Source: Achromobacter sp. UMC46
GTDB lineage: Bacteria; Pseudomonadota; Gammaproteobacteria; Burkholderiales; Burkholderiaceae_B
DNA: 64,000 nt
Direction: 5' to 3'
Assembly: GCF_014170335.1 (NCBI RefSeq)
Contig: NZ_LZZS01000036.1
Location: 124,001-188,000, forward strand
The notes under the pieces are model-generated. The model had not been told where the DNA came from and searched no databases. It saw only the letters and a list, made by a program, of their open reading frames with translations. Made by a program: the position numbers and the translations under genes. Positions 42,367 through 51,400 of this stretch are shown in pieces. The stretch's first letter is position 1. The number at the start of each line of letters is the position of its first letter.

Positions 42367-44156
42367 TCCCGCTTCCTTTCACGTAATAGCGTCGCGAATG
42401 CTCGGAAGTGCGGCTCGATGTCGCGCGGGTCGATCATGCCCTGGCTCATCTTGTATACGGCGCAATCCATGGTGGTCTTTCCTTCCATGTCCGGCTCGTC
42501 GTAGCCAGACGTACGGTGGCCAGCGTAGATCTGGCGCAGTCGCAGCTCATCGCCTTGGTTGATGGCCCGCAGCGCGTCTGGATCGGATGACGGTTCGAAC
42601 ATTTCGGCCACGACTGTACGACCCGCATATCCAAAGAGTTCCGGGATACCTTTGACTCGGCACTTTTCACATCCCAGCGGGTCGCGGACCCTGATGCGAG
42701 AACTGTCGAATCCGTACAGGGCTTCGATGTCTCCGAGGTACCGAGACCACGTCTCTCGGTCTTGGCGAACGCCCAGCCGGTCGGCAGCACCGTCGAGCAA
42801 GGAGGCAGCTGGAAGCGCGCAGCTGCACATGACAGGCATCAGCGACTGGTGTGCAAGAAGCTTGAGGACGCCTGGCGTGCCCAGCGTTGTGCGTGGCACC
42901 CCGATTTCGCTGGATGCAAACCGTTGGGGGATGGACAGGGCATGCCCGACGTGGGTCGTGGTGTACAAGCTGCTGCCTGCTAGAACAATGTCTACAAAGG
43001 CAGAACCGGTCAGTTGATCGCGGATTTCGCCGAGGAAAACGTCGCTGGCAGCCGCACGTTTGAGTGCCATGAGCTTGGAACGCATTGCGTCGCGATCTGA
43101 GCCATCAAGCGACCTCGAAAGGCTCGCGGCCAGTGCTCGAGGTATCGTCAGTTCAACGGGATCCTCAATGGTCATGACCTTACGCGTTTCGGGCAGCCGG
43201 ACGATTAGCTGCGCATTTGTCACGGTCTTGCCAGACCCAGGAATGCCGCCGATAACGATTGCCCCGCCCATGCTTTGCAAACAGCGTTGGAACTTGGCGA
43301 TATGCGAGGGCAGAAATCCCAGCGTTCCCATGTCGACCGGTTCTACCTTCGCCTCCATGTCAAGTATCCGAAGTGTGATCGAAGGACCCTTGTCCGTAAC
43401 GAACGAGCCCCACCGGAGCATGTAGGAGCGCTCATCGACAACCTCGTACAGTCGACCTTGCTGTTCCTTTGCCATGTCGAGGAAAAGCCCGTTGCCGCCA
43501 TGGACGTCCATCCATGCGACGTTGCCCATTTCGATGAGGCGCTCAGTAGGCATGCTCAGCTGCTTGGGGGTCGTGTACTGCCCATCGATCGTGGCGCTGA
43601 CGTGGGAAATGGGAGCGGTCGTGTCGATATTCAGGTGCATGTCGCTTGCGCCGTTGCGGATGCCCCAGGCGCCAAGATCGTGAAACCCGACGCGCACGGC
43701 CGACCGGGCACCAAGCGAACGCGTTCGGGAAGTGCGTTGCTTGACGTCCTTCGCCTGCATTCGTTCCCGGACTAAAGCTAGCAGCACCACAGGGTTGACC
43801 GTGTAGATGTCGACTTCGTCCCTTCCGGCTGCTTCACGAGCGCGTTGTAGGACTGCGCGATAGATATCGGATTCCTGCTCACCTTGCTTGACGAAGACGA
43901 CGTACTTATTGCCCTCTAGCTGCGCCACGCACGCCTTCGCCGCGGCTTCTGAGCCGCACCAGTCGACGCGGAGCAATTCGAAGGGGGGATGCAGGCTTTC
44001 AACGTCTTCAAAGGAATCAAGATGACCTTCGAGGGAGTCGGTCTCCTGGGAACGCGCTGGCCCCATGCTAAGGACGGGGGCAGGCTCCTCTTCGCGAAAG
44101 CCAACGCGCAGCATGCGCGACATTCGACGCACCAATTGGAAAATGCCGAATTTCAT
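42363..44156 (-). CDS. pilQ: PilQ pilus-assembly ATPase (GspE/VirB11 superfamily)
   Basis: The 597-residue protein has Walker A IGGIPGSGKTVTNAQL near residue 302, the Asp box VMTIEDPVEL, a DVFLGEIRDQLTGSAF Walker B and a His box TTTHVGHAL. A CxxC pair (LGCEKCRVKG) as in GspE zinc sites follows. It drives thin-pilus extension. Coupled by ATGA overlaps to pilP upstream and pilR downstream. Confidence 0.92.
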   Translation of the reverse strand: MKFGIFQLVRRMSRMLRVGFREEEPAPVLSMGPARSQETDSLEGHLDSFEDVESLHPPFELLRVDWCGSEAAAKACVAQLEGNKYVVFVKQGEQESDIYRAVLQRAREAAGRDEVDIYTVNPVVLLALVRERMQAKDVKQRTSRTRSLGARSAVRVGFHDLGAWGIRNGASDMHLNIDTTAPISHVSATIDGQYTTPKQLSMPTERLIEMGNVAWMDVHGGNGLFLDMAKEQQGRLYEVVDERSYMLRWGSFVTDKGPSITLRILDMEAKVEPVDMGTLGFLPSHIAKFQRCLQSMGGAIVIGGIPGSGKTVTNAQLIVRLPETRKVMTIEDPVELTIPRALAASLSRSLDGSDRDAMRSKLMALKRAAASDVFLGEIRDQLTGSAFVDIVLAGSSLYTTTHVGHALSIPQRFASSEIGVPRTTLGTPGVLKLLAHQSLMPVMCSCALPAASLLDGAADRLGVRQDRETWSRYLGDIEALYGFDSSRIRVRDPLGCEKCRVKGIPELFGYAGRTVVAEMFEPSSDPDALRAINQGDELRLRQIYAGHRTSGYDEPDMEGKTTMDCAVYKMSQGMIDPRDIEPHFRAFATLLRERKRE

Positions 44157-44689
44157 AGTGCCCTCTCGTCTAGGCAGTAGGTGAGCGTCTCTTCCGCTTG
44201 AGACAGAAACGTGGCGCAGGGAGGGGAAATTTCCAGTAGGCGCATGCCCTGGCCAGCACCTGTTACCGGTGCCGCCTTCCCGTTCAAGTAGACGGCCTGT
44301 CTGTTGTCCACCTGCAGATGCGCGGCCAGGCGACCGCCAACCCCGACGATGGCGATTAGCCGAACCAGGAGCTGTTTTGGGGGTGACGCTGAGGCTTGCG
44401 CCGCCTGTTCCGCATCAGCGGGCGCGGTGGCCGCCGGTGGCGGTGCGCCGAGCGGCGAACCTGCGAATGCTGTCTTGGACTTCGAGCGTTCCAGGGCGAG
44501 CGCTTGTTTTGCGTCATGCTCCAGCAGCTCGCGTACCAGGTGGCTCGGCGGTGCCGGCGGAGCCTCAGGCGCTACCGAGGGATTTTCAGCTTGCGCCGCC
44601 CCTGTGGCAGGCATGCCGATCGCTAGGGCGAGGCCCGCCAGGCGCAGCGCAAGTCGAGTGCGCAGCGAATTTTCACGGCGCGAGTACAT
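44153..44689 (-). CDS. pilP: PilP pilus biogenesis protein
   Basis: The 178-residue periplasmic protein has a signal peptide (LRLAGLALAIGMPATGAAQA) and a compact C-terminal domain (LLVRLIAIVGVGGRLAAHLQVDNRQAVYLNGKAAPVTG) typical of PilP of R64-like systems. ATG 44689 follows GGAGATATCT and overlaps the end of pilO by 17 bases. Confidence 0.82.
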   Translation of the reverse strand: MYSRRENSLRTRLALRLAGLALAIGMPATGAAQAENPSVAPEAPPAPPSHLVRELLEHDAKQALALERSKSKTAFAGSPLGAPPPAATAPADAEQAAQASASPPKQLLVRLIAIVGVGGRLAAHLQVDNRQAVYLNGKAAPVTGAGQGMRLLEISPPCATFLSQAEETLTYCLDERAL

Positions 44690-46034
44690 AGATATCTCCT
44701 TTCAAGGTGGCCGAGAAGGCGCTCGCGGCAAGTCCTGGCGCCGAATCTGGCTGGTAACGCACATGCAGCTGCGCTATCTGGGTCGTGGTCGGCAAGGCCA
44801 GGCCGTAGAGCGAGCGAAGGGGTGCATTGATCACAAGCGCGCGGCTGGCAGGTAGCTTCGTGCCCTGTGGCAACGGCACCGATTGCTCCAGGCCGTTGGG
44901 CAACTTGATGTTGGGGACCAGAATTGGCGCGCTTGCCGGTTTTGACAACGTGAAGTCTGTCAATGCGGGTCGCAGCGCTTGCCAGCTTGGCTCCCAGGCC
45001 GTCTGGATCGCATTTGGCGCCGGAAGGTCATCCAGAGGCAGCATTTGCATTGAAAGCGCATTTGGTAGTTGCCAGGTAACGGTGGCCGAATCTAAGTCCG
45101 GATGGACGATGCGAAACGAGCTAGCCAGCGCCGCCTGTAGCGTATGGTTGTCGGCCAGACGTGTGCGGCGGTAGGTCGCAGCACACGTCCCTGCGCCCGG
45201 TCGGCAGTCGATTTCGGTCAAGCGCCACCGCCCCGGCTCTACCGGAACCGCGAGGACGGCATTGAGAAGTGCGTCGAGGCCGGTGCTGCCTTGAGCCTTG
45301 ACCGACTTCGCCCAAGTGCTTATGGCGTTGTTCCACAGCGCAGTGGCATCGAATTGGGGTTGTGCTGCTTCTGCCAACTCCTGAAGTCGTGCCTGTCTTT
45401 CTTCCCACCAAGCCGACCCGTAATCCCAGGCCTCGTAGGCAAGGACCGCAGCTATTAGCACCCACCAGATGGGCGACACCATGGACAGCCTGAAGGAAGC
45501 CCTGCGCAGCGCCGACTGAGCATTCACATGCGCAGTGAGCTGCTGCAAGGAGAATACGCGGGCCGCCGTGAGGTAGTCGCTGTGCAACTGGTGTTCCCGG
45601 TAGCGCGCTGTGACCTCTTCCACGGCAATCTTCGCTGCAGTCTGGTCGGGAAATATCGTGTCGCCGCCCGTCTGCACGACACCGTCGATCACAACCGCCA
45701 ACCACACGGATTGATCGGGCAGAGTGCACGCGACAACGTGGGTGCCATGTCGATGCATCTGTGCAAATGCGGCGGCGCCCGAGAAAAGAGTTGCCCGGGT
45801 CTTTGCACGTGTTTCGCTGCCTTTAGCAGTCACCAGACCTACCGAAGAACTTCGCGCATCGCTTTGCACGTAGTGCGTTGCCTTGGCTTTGCGCGCTGCT
45901 TGAAGTGCAAGTTTCTGGAGGTCTTCCCCCAGGACTGTTCGCCACTTGAGTCCGAAGACGAGTTGATTAGGCGAGCCCGGTATCGCGACGAGCCTGTAGC
46001 TCGTGCGCCGAGCGACTTTCTGTCGCGTTGCCAC
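44673..46034 (-). CDS. pilO: PilO (type 4b pilus protein PilO2)
   Basis: The 453-residue protein has a long cytoplasmic N-terminal half, a single membrane segment (ISPIWWVLIAAVLAYEAW region, about residue 190) and a periplasmic part. Order and size match pilO between pilN and pilP in thin-pilus operons. It starts with GTG at 46034, two bases after the pilN stop. Confidence 0.8.
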   Translation of the reverse strand: MATRQKVARRTSYRLVAIPGSPNQLVFGLKWRTVLGEDLQKLALQAARKAKATHYVQSDARSSSVGLVTAKGSETRAKTRATLFSGAAAFAQMHRHGTHVVACTLPDQSVWLAVVIDGVVQTGGDTIFPDQTAAKIAVEEVTARYREHQLHSDYLTAARVFSLQQLTAHVNAQSALRRASFRLSMVSPIWWVLIAAVLAYEAWDYGSAWWEERQARLQELAEAAQPQFDATALWNNAISTWAKSVKAQGSTGLDALLNAVLAVPVEPGRWRLTEIDCRPGAGTCAATYRRTRLADNHTLQAALASSFRIVHPDLDSATVTWQLPNALSMQMLPLDDLPAPNAIQTAWEPSWQALRPALTDFTLSKPASAPILVPNIKLPNGLEQSVPLPQGTKLPASRALVINAPLRSLYGLALPTTTQIAQLHVRYQPDSAPGLAASAFSATLKGDIYVLAP

Positions 46035-46036
46035 GT

Positions 46037-47728
46037 TCAGAATCCTTCTTCTGGGATTGCGGTTACCAACACCACCGTCAGTAGTTGCTGTTCTTGCGAG
46101 GCGTCAGACCCACCCATAACCATCGGCGCCCTGTCGTCAAGACGGCGGCGGGTCGAACTGTCGGAGGATTGTTGATACCCACCGATGACCACTTGTTCGC
46201 CGGGGCGGACCATCACCTGCTGAACGCGCCCCTGCCCGCCGATGTTGGTCTGCTGGACGAACGACTGATCATCACGTGACCCAACGGGCTCCTTCTTCAT
46301 TTCGATGAGCCGGGTGTCGTCGTAGGCGATGGTCAGCAGGACCTGGCCGTCGTCTTGCGCGTCAGGCACGACGGTGAGAAACGTGCCGACTGTCTTTTCA
46401 TCTTGCGTGACCGTGACAGTCGGCGCCGAGCTGTCGGACGTGCTCTTTGTCTGTTGCAGATCCTTGATGTACTGGAAGGTGTTACGCGTGTCGTACTTCG
46501 CGGGTCGGCGGTTCTGCGAGAGAAGCGGAATGCTCTTGTGATTGACGATCGACCCGAGTTGCGAAAGCGCGCTCAGTGCGATGTTGGTGCCGGCAAAAGG
46601 TCCGCTGCCCACCGAGGCGCCCACACTGCCCGCTGCCTTGGCTGCGTCGAGCAAGGGGCCGACGCCGATGGCGGATGCAGTGTTTTCGCGTCCAAGGCTG
46701 TTGAACAGAATTTTCCAGTCGACGCTGCCTTGGTTCAGTCGGTCGCGCTGAACGGTGATCTCTTCAAAGACGAGACGCACGCGCCGCGTCATTTGGCGAT
46801 TCTCCGCGTCCAGAAACTCACCGATCCGATCCTGCGCATCCTTTGTATCGGTGACGACGATGGTGTTGGCCGCGCCGTCCGCAGACTTGATCACGCCTGC
46901 GCGACTGAGGAACTGGCTGACCTTGGTGACCACAGCGGCCAGTTCGCGGGCTTCTTCCTTTGAACTGCTGGTCGACTTGTCGGCGAGCGTCGAATTTGCC
47001 GACTTTATATCGCGTTGAAGGTTCTCTTCAGCAGCCTGCGTCGGCGTGCGGACGACGTAGCTCTTGGTCTCCGTCCGATAGAAGCGAAGCGCACCGATCT
47101 TTTCGTCGTAGCGCCAGTAGACGCCCAACCGCAGCGCAATGGAGTCCAGCACGGATGCCAAGGGGGCTTGGCCTGGCGGCAGAGGAGCCATCTTCGTGCG
47201 CGCAACGCCCTGCGGCAGGACCGGGCCTGCAATGCGGTCAACTGCAATACCGGGGACAAGGGCCGGAACCAGTGTGTCGGCTGTCGCCGCCGCCAAGTTG
47301 GTACTGGCGGTAGCAACGCCCTGGTCGACCGCCAGGCGCGGAAGGAAATACTCGGTCGGCAGCAACGCGTCGGCGGACACGTGGGTCAGGATGCCGGTGG
47401 CCAGTTGGATGCGGTCGGCAAGAGTTTTGAGGTCCGCCGCGCTGTTTTCGAACAACAGTGTAGTGTTGACGTTGGCGCGCAACGCCGGCGGCAGGGTGAC
47501 ATCACGGGCAAGCGGTTGAGGCCGACCAGCGATCCAGGGAAGTTCTACGACCTGGCCTTTAGCACGATCGGTGTCACCTGCCATGCCCTTGAAGGCGTCC
47601 ATAGCAATGGCGCCCTTGGAGCCTTCGTGGTCAGCACGGGCGGTGACGCGGTCTGTGGATTGGAGCGCGGAGCAGCCGGACAGCGCGGCAAGCGTCAGTG
47701 CGGCCGCTACAGTGCGGTATGCAGTCAT
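46037..47728 (-). CDS. pilN: PilN outer-membrane secretin lipoprotein
   Basis: The 563-residue protein has a lipobox with Cys19 (LAALSGC), N-domains (VRRVRLVFEEITVQRDRLNQGSVDWKIL region) and a secretin domain with VTVTQDEKTVGTFLTVVPDAQDDGQVLLTIAYDD and VMVRPGEQVVIGG. It forms the outer-membrane gate of the thin pilus. ATG 47728 follows AGGAAT. Confidence 0.93.
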   Translation of the reverse strand: MTAYRTVAAALTLAALSGCSALQSTDRVTARADHEGSKGAIAMDAFKGMAGDTDRAKGQVVELPWIAGRPQPLARDVTLPPALRANVNTTLLFENSAADLKTLADRIQLATGILTHVSADALLPTEYFLPRLAVDQGVATASTNLAAATADTLVPALVPGIAVDRIAGPVLPQGVARTKMAPLPPGQAPLASVLDSIALRLGVYWRYDEKIGALRFYRTETKSYVVRTPTQAAEENLQRDIKSANSTLADKSTSSSKEEARELAAVVTKVSQFLSRAGVIKSADGAANTIVVTDTKDAQDRIGEFLDAENRQMTRRVRLVFEEITVQRDRLNQGSVDWKILFNSLGRENTASAIGVGPLLDAAKAAGSVGASVGSGPFAGTNIALSALSQLGSIVNHKSIPLLSQNRRPAKYDTRNTFQYIKDLQQTKSTSDSSAPTVTVTQDEKTVGTFLTVVPDAQDDGQVLLTIAYDDTRLIEMKKEPVGSRDDQSFVQQTNIGGQGRVQQVMVRPGEQVVIGGYQQSSDSSTRRRLDDRAPMVMGGSDASQEQQLLTVVLVTAIPEEGF

Positions 47729-47752
47729 TGGTATTCCTGGTCAACGCCACGG

Positions 47753-48493
47753 CTAGGATTGCGTGGCTGGGGATCGGTTGCAGCTGCGGGTGAAGGGCAC
47801 GACGCGCAGGACACGGTTGCCGTAGAAGCAGGGACGTATCGGAGATTCGGTCATGGCGACCGCCTGGGAGAGCGCCTGGGTAGCTTCTTGGAAGGACGCT
47901 GCTTCGAATTCGGCGGGTGCCTGGATCGGCAAGTCGAAGTTCAACTCCCATTGGTCAGGACCGAACGTCCAACTGGCATCTGCGGCCCAGCGGACGAGCG
48001 CCTGACGCACCGTGCCGTCCTGCGGGCTGATGCGCCAGATTTGCTTGGGCGGTTCCACGATTTCCGGTTCTGCTACTGCCGGGGTCGGCGTGGCATCGAC
48101 CGTCATGACCTCTGTGGTCGCCGCTGCCGTTGCTGCGCCGCCCACTTCAGCGCCCTGGGTCTTCGCGGCCAGTTCGCCTGCCGGCGTCTGAGCATCTGCC
48201 GCGGCGGCAGGTTTCGCGCCGGCGGCGGGAAGCTCGCCGCTGCTGGGCGCCACGGCAGGCTGGCCGGGCGCCGGGTCTTCAGCAATGGGTGGTGCCTCGG
48301 GGACTGGAATTGGCGGGATAGGCGCCGAAGCGACCACCGTGGGCGATTTACCCGGTAGAACGCTTCGTGGATCCAGTTGGTTAATCGCGACGCGGCCAGA
48401 GTCGGCCGGCATTGGCGGGGCCGGCGGTACGAATCCGCAGGCCGAAAGAAAGCAGGCAGCCGAGATGACGGCCGCCAGAAGACGGGCATGCAT
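47753..48493 (-). CDS. TcpQ/PilL-like lipoprotein
   Basis: The 246-residue lipoprotein has a lipobox at Cys19 (FLSAC), a proline/alanine-rich linker and a C-terminal TcpQ-like domain (WRISPQDGTVRQALVRWAADASWTFGPDQWELNFDLPI, then FYGNRVLRVVPFTRSC). PilL/TcpQ proteins help secretin assembly. ATG 48493 is chosen because it begins the signal peptide; the frame is open 15 codons further up. Confidence 0.8.
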   Translation of the reverse strand: MHARLLAAVISAACFLSACGFVPPAPPMPADSGRVAINQLDPRSVLPGKSPTVVASAPIPPIPVPEAPPIAEDPAPGQPAVAPSSGELPAAGAKPAAAADAQTPAGELAAKTQGAEVGGAATAAATTEVMTVDATPTPAVAEPEIVEPPKQIWRISPQDGTVRQALVRWAADASWTFGPDQWELNFDLPIQAPAEFEAASFQEATQALSQAVAMTESPIRPCFYGNRVLRVVPFTRSCNRSPATQS

Positions 48494-48614
48494 AGGGGGA
48501 ACTCCGAAGGGATGAGGCGTGTGTCCCGTGCTGATCACGGGCTAGGTGGGCTGGGAGGCCGCAGGCGCGCGTGAGGCTCCGTGGGGCAGTGGAACGACCG
48601 ACGTGGACGGCGGT

Positions 48615-49034
48615 TTATTCGAACATCCCGGAGAACAAGAGCATCTCGAAGGCTTTGGCGCTCAATTGAGGTACCGGGAGGCTCGCTAGGTTCACCCCGT
48701 CATGACACCGGGCCACCTTCGCCGGTTCGCCATTGAGCCTGAGTGCATTAATGGCGCTGCGCTTGCCTTGCGCGATCCATCGCTCGCACGCCTGGGGCGA
48801 CAAGTAGAAGTCGATGCCGTTGGGTTGCTCGACTTTGATGACCCAGTCTTGGCCGTCATCGCTGCTCCAGGTCTGGTTGTCGAGTTGAACACGGGCGAGA
48901 TTGGCTGGAGAGGGCACGGGTTGAATGTGCGGGGACCAGGCGCCGGACACAGGGTTCTGGGCGGACGCTGCCGACGACAGCAAGAAAAGGATCATCGCGG
49001 CAAGGATCCGGCGTGCAGCGGTAATGGGAAGCAT
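48615..49034 (-). CDS. Exported hypothetical protein at the head of the pilus operon
   Basis: The 139-residue protein has a signal peptide (ILAAMILFLLSSAASAQ) and a small domain with WSSDDGQDWVIKVEQPNGIDFYLSP. ATG 49034 is chosen since upstream sequence in frame is not signal-like. It may correspond to a PilM-like or periplasmic accessory factor, but I do not recognise it. Confidence 0.6.
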   Translation of the reverse strand: MLPITAARRILAAMILFLLSSAASAQNPVSGAWSPHIQPVPSPANLARVQLDNQTWSSDDGQDWVIKVEQPNGIDFYLSPQACERWIAQGKRSAINALRLNGEPAKVARCHDGVNLASLPVPQLSAKAFEMLLFSGMFE

Positions 49035-49050
49035 CGAGAGGTCCTCAGTT

Positions 49051-49377
49051 TCAAGTTGGAGTCCAGGGCGGCACACCCTGGCGGTCAAGTTCAAGGTGCA
49101 CTGCTCGCATATCGCCCGGTGAGCAGTGCCGGCGGGAAAGCAGGAGCAGTTCGAGGAGGATCGGAAGGATCGACGCTGGGGCCTGGTCGGCAACGCCGCC
49201 GTCCATGAGCGTGAGTCGAAGCTGCGATATGTGTTCGGCGACCTGGTCGTCGACCTCGAGCCGGTCACGCAGATACGCCGAAAGCGTCATTCCACGCTCC
49301 GCTGCAGCGCCTTCGTAGCGTCGACGTGCAGCGTCCGAAAGTCGAAACGTGATCGGCCTTTCAAGCAGCGAGCGCAT
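49051..49377 (-). CDS. Ribbon-helix-helix-like small protein
   Basis: ITFRLSDAARRRYEGAAAERGMTLSAYLRDRL fits an RHH DNA-binding domain of CopG/Arc style at residues 9-40. A helical C-terminal part follows, for a total of 108 residues. ATG 49377 overlaps the upstream gene by 17 bases. As a possible DNA-binding protein at the start of the pilus operon it may regulate it or act in the relaxosome. Confidence 0.6.
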   Translation of the reverse strand: MRSLLERPITFRLSDAARRRYEGAAAERGMTLSAYLRDRLEVDDQVAEHISQLRLTLMDGGVADQAPASILPILLELLLLSRRHCSPGDMRAVHLELDRQGVPPWTPT

Positions 49378-49651
49378 GAAATCGGGCCTCCTCCACAACG
49401 ATGTGACCGATGGCCTCCGCGAATGCCTGTTTGAATGCGTCTCGGCGAATCCTGCGCTCGAGGGCGGAGTCGGCCTTGTTGTTGCAATGGTCCCGAAACT
49501 GTTGATCACGGTATTGGGCGGGACTCATGTCGGGAGCCGTTTCGAACCAGGTTCGAGCGGCATGGCGGGCGGCACGTGCTGTCGACGGGAACTCGAAGGA
49601 CGCGTGATGCCCGCGGGACGCGATCGCGTCCGCATGGGGTATGGACCTCAT
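49361..49651 (-). CDS. Hypothetical protein, first gene of the leftward pilus block
   Basis: A 96-residue basic, helical protein (ALERRIRRDAFKQAFAEAIGHIVVEE). It overlaps the RHH-like gene by 17 bases, supporting a real coupled pair. No domain is recognised. The transcript for the pilus genes probably starts upstream, in the 240-base gap that also has a CCCAA-GT-TTGGG palindrome (49736-49747). Confidence 0.5.
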   Translation of the reverse strand: MRSIPHADAIASRGHHASFEFPSTARAARHAARTWFETAPDMSPAQYRDQQFRDHCNNKADSALERRIRRDAFKQAFAEAIGHIVVEEARFHALAA

Positions 49652-49841
49652 AGGGGCTTCCTGAATGGCTGTGCTCGAACCTCGGGCGAGGCCGGCGACG
49701 CTTGGGGCGGGGGGACTGCCCCGAAGGCGGCTGGGCCCAAGTTTGGGACCACAGCCGCGAATTAGTACAACTCTATGCGCCTAACGTGTAGGCAACTGCA
49801 CGGAAGTTCCGCGTTAAATGGCGCTAATAGGCGCGTGTACA

Positions 49842-49866
49842 GATTCGATTCCTGTCGGGCGCACCA
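49842..49866 (+). other. tRNA 3'-end fragment, putative attachment-site scar
   Basis: TTCGATTCCTGT followed by CGGGCGCACCA reads as the T-loop, T-stem, acceptor strand and CCA of a tRNA, most like a tRNA-Arg with a GCGCCCG/CGGGCGC acceptor. The sequence upstream does not fold into the rest of a good tRNA, so only the 3' end is present. Tyrosine integrases typically duplicate exactly this part. An integrase relic lies 28 bases away, pointing towards it. Confidence 0.6.
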
Positions 49867-49893
49867 TAGATTCAAGGACATACACGTAAGGAC

Positions 49894-50560
49894 TTACGTT
49901 TTTTTGGGCCCATTCTTGTGACCCATCTGGCGCGCATCCCGATCCCGATTCCTAACGCGGCAAGCGTAGGGCGCCACACCTTCTGAACCGCATGAGCAGC
50001 GGATCTGGTTCTGGATCTTGGCCTTTACGGCTTTCAATCTCCAGCGTGATGTTCTCCGGAACTTTCCTCATCTTGAATGCCAACGCCCAAACCTGCCGAG
50101 CTGGCGTCATGACGTTGTTGAACGTCTTGGCCGCCATGCGCGGATAGTCAGCTACGTCCATCGCGAGCTCTTCATAGGTGATCTCCGCGATCGGGCGATT
50201 TCCATACAAAGGGCGCCACCGCGAGTTCAAGAGATTCTCGTATTCGCTGAGCGTCGTTGCCGCTTTGTGGCTGATGAGCTTCAGCCACATGTCTGCCTCT
50301 TTGAACGTGACTTCTCGGGCCGCCTCTTTGATCGGAATGCTGGGGGACTCGGGGAAGTAGCGAGCGAAGTCGTCCCAAGTGAAGACGCCGAGGTCTATCG
50401 CTTGCAGAATCTCGCTGCGCATGCGTGCCGCAGCGCGCATGTTGGCGGCGGTGGGGCGCAGTGCTACGCGCTCGCGGAAGCGGCGGTCATTCCATCGGAA
50501 GTCGATTCGGATCGACGTCGTCCGCGCGATGATCCCTTCGAGGTGCTCTTTGATACTCAT
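49894..50560 (-). pseudogene. Tyrosine integrase with deleted catalytic core
   Basis: Residues 1-200 (50560 to 49952) give the arm-binding domain (TTSIRIDFRWNDRRFRERV) and the helical core-binding domain (AADMW-like KEADMWLKLISHKAATTLSEYENLL; AKTFNNVMTPARQVWALAF). At GQDPEPDP, where the catalytic domain should begin, the frame shifts into a stop. A short piece RQMGHKN from the very end of an integrase follows at 49935-49915 in another frame. So roughly 150 codons with the catalytic residues are missing. It cannot recombine DNA. Confidence 0.8.
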
Positions 50561-50593
50561 TCGTCGTACGCTTCAAGATTGATGTGTTGTCGG

Positions 50594-50671
50594 TTGCCTG
50601 AACTGATGCGCACTGAGCTCATTCCGGCCGCTATAGCCGTGGAGCACCCGATGGGAGAAATGGAGGAGTAA
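50594..50671 (+). pseudogene. Relic of the 3' end of a second parB-like gene
   Basis: The last 25 codons, LPELMRTELIPAAIAVEHPM then GEMEE stop, match the end of the parB-like protein at 11761-13746 (LPEIMRTQPLQVAMAVEQPM then GEMEE). The TAAGGAGC after the stop is also shared. As at 13.7 kb, an addiction module follows, but of a different type. Confidence 0.8.
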
Positions 50672-50768
50672 GGAGCCTGGCCCTGGGGGGCTCCCCCTGG
50701 GGCGTGCGCCGCTTCGGTATGGCTTATTCGAGAAAATGACTATCTGTACTGACCATTTGGGGGCCGCC

Positions 50769-51008
50769 ATGCACAGCCAGCAAGTTTCTAAGACCGAGTT
50801 CAAAGCGCGAGCGCTTGAGCTTTTCCGGCAAGTCGAATCGACCGGGGAATCCATTGTCGTGACCGATCACGGTAAGCCCGCACTTGAAATCCGCCCCTAT
50901 CGGGCAGTGGCCAAGCGCAATCCGTTGGATGTGCTGCGCGGCTCCGTCCTGCGGTTTGACGATCCCTTGTCGCCGGTCGGGGAAGATGCGTGGGAGGCAG
51001 CGCAATGA
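50769..51008 (+). CDS. Phd/YefM-family antitoxin
   Basis: The 79-residue protein begins HSQQVSKTEFKARALELFRQVESTGESIVVTDHGKPALEIRPY, the Phd/YefM DNA-binding fold, with a C-terminal toxin-binding tail. It should repress its promoter and block the PIN toxin. ATG 50769 is chosen to fit the family start. The stop overlaps the toxin start (ATGA). Confidence 0.9.
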   Translation: MHSQQVSKTEFKARALELFRQVESTGESIVVTDHGKPALEIRPYRAVAKRNPLDVLRGSVLRFDDPLSPVGEDAWEAAQ

Positions 51009-51400
51009 TCGTGCTGGATACCCATGCACTGGTATGGTGGGCGGCGGGGGACGCGCAGTTGAGCCGTCCCGCACGTGAGGCCATTGAGGCCGAAGGGCAG
51101 GACGGAGAAATCCTGGTTTCGGCGATCAGCGCCTGGGAGGTCGCAATGTTGGCCAAGGCCGGACGTTTGGCTCTGACCATGGATGCGGCGGCGTGGCTGG
51201 ATACGGTTGCCCAAGTGCCTGCCATTCGGTTCGTTCCAGTGGATGTGCGCATTTCTGTTCAGTCCGTGGACCTGCCCGGGGAATTCCACAAGGACACGGC
51301 TGACCGCATCATCGTGGCCACGGCGCGGCATCATTCGGTGCCTCTGGTATCTGCTGACTTGAAGATTCGCGATTACCCGCACGTTCAGACCATCTGGTGA
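51005..51400 (+). CDS. PIN-domain toxin (VapC-like)
   Basis: The 131-residue RNase shows the PIN acidic residues: D5 in MIVLDTHALVWW, E in SAISAWEVAML, D in HKDTADRIIVATA and D in LVSADLKI. It is complete and coupled to the antitoxin, so it may stabilise the remaining region. It directly follows the parB-tail relic. Confidence 0.9.
   Translation: MIVLDTHALVWWAAGDAQLSRPAREAIEAEGQDGEILVSAISAWEVAMLAKAGRLALTMDAAAWLDTVAQVPAIRFVPVDVRISVQSVDLPGEFHKDTADRIIVATARHHSVPLVSADLKIRDYPHVQTIW

Noticed and set aside
49777..49866. Possible complete tRNA of about 90 bases (GCGCCTA at the 5' side partly pairs with the CGGGCGC at the 3' side)
   Set aside because: The anticodon and variable arms do not form proper stems, T8 is missing and the T-stem has a mismatch. 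Only the 3' end looks genuine, so it is reported as an attachment scar.
50018..50671. Rightward 217-codon frame over the integrase relic
   Set aside because: It is the antisense of the integrase fragment. Only its last 25 codons are meaningful, as a relic of the parB-like 3' end.
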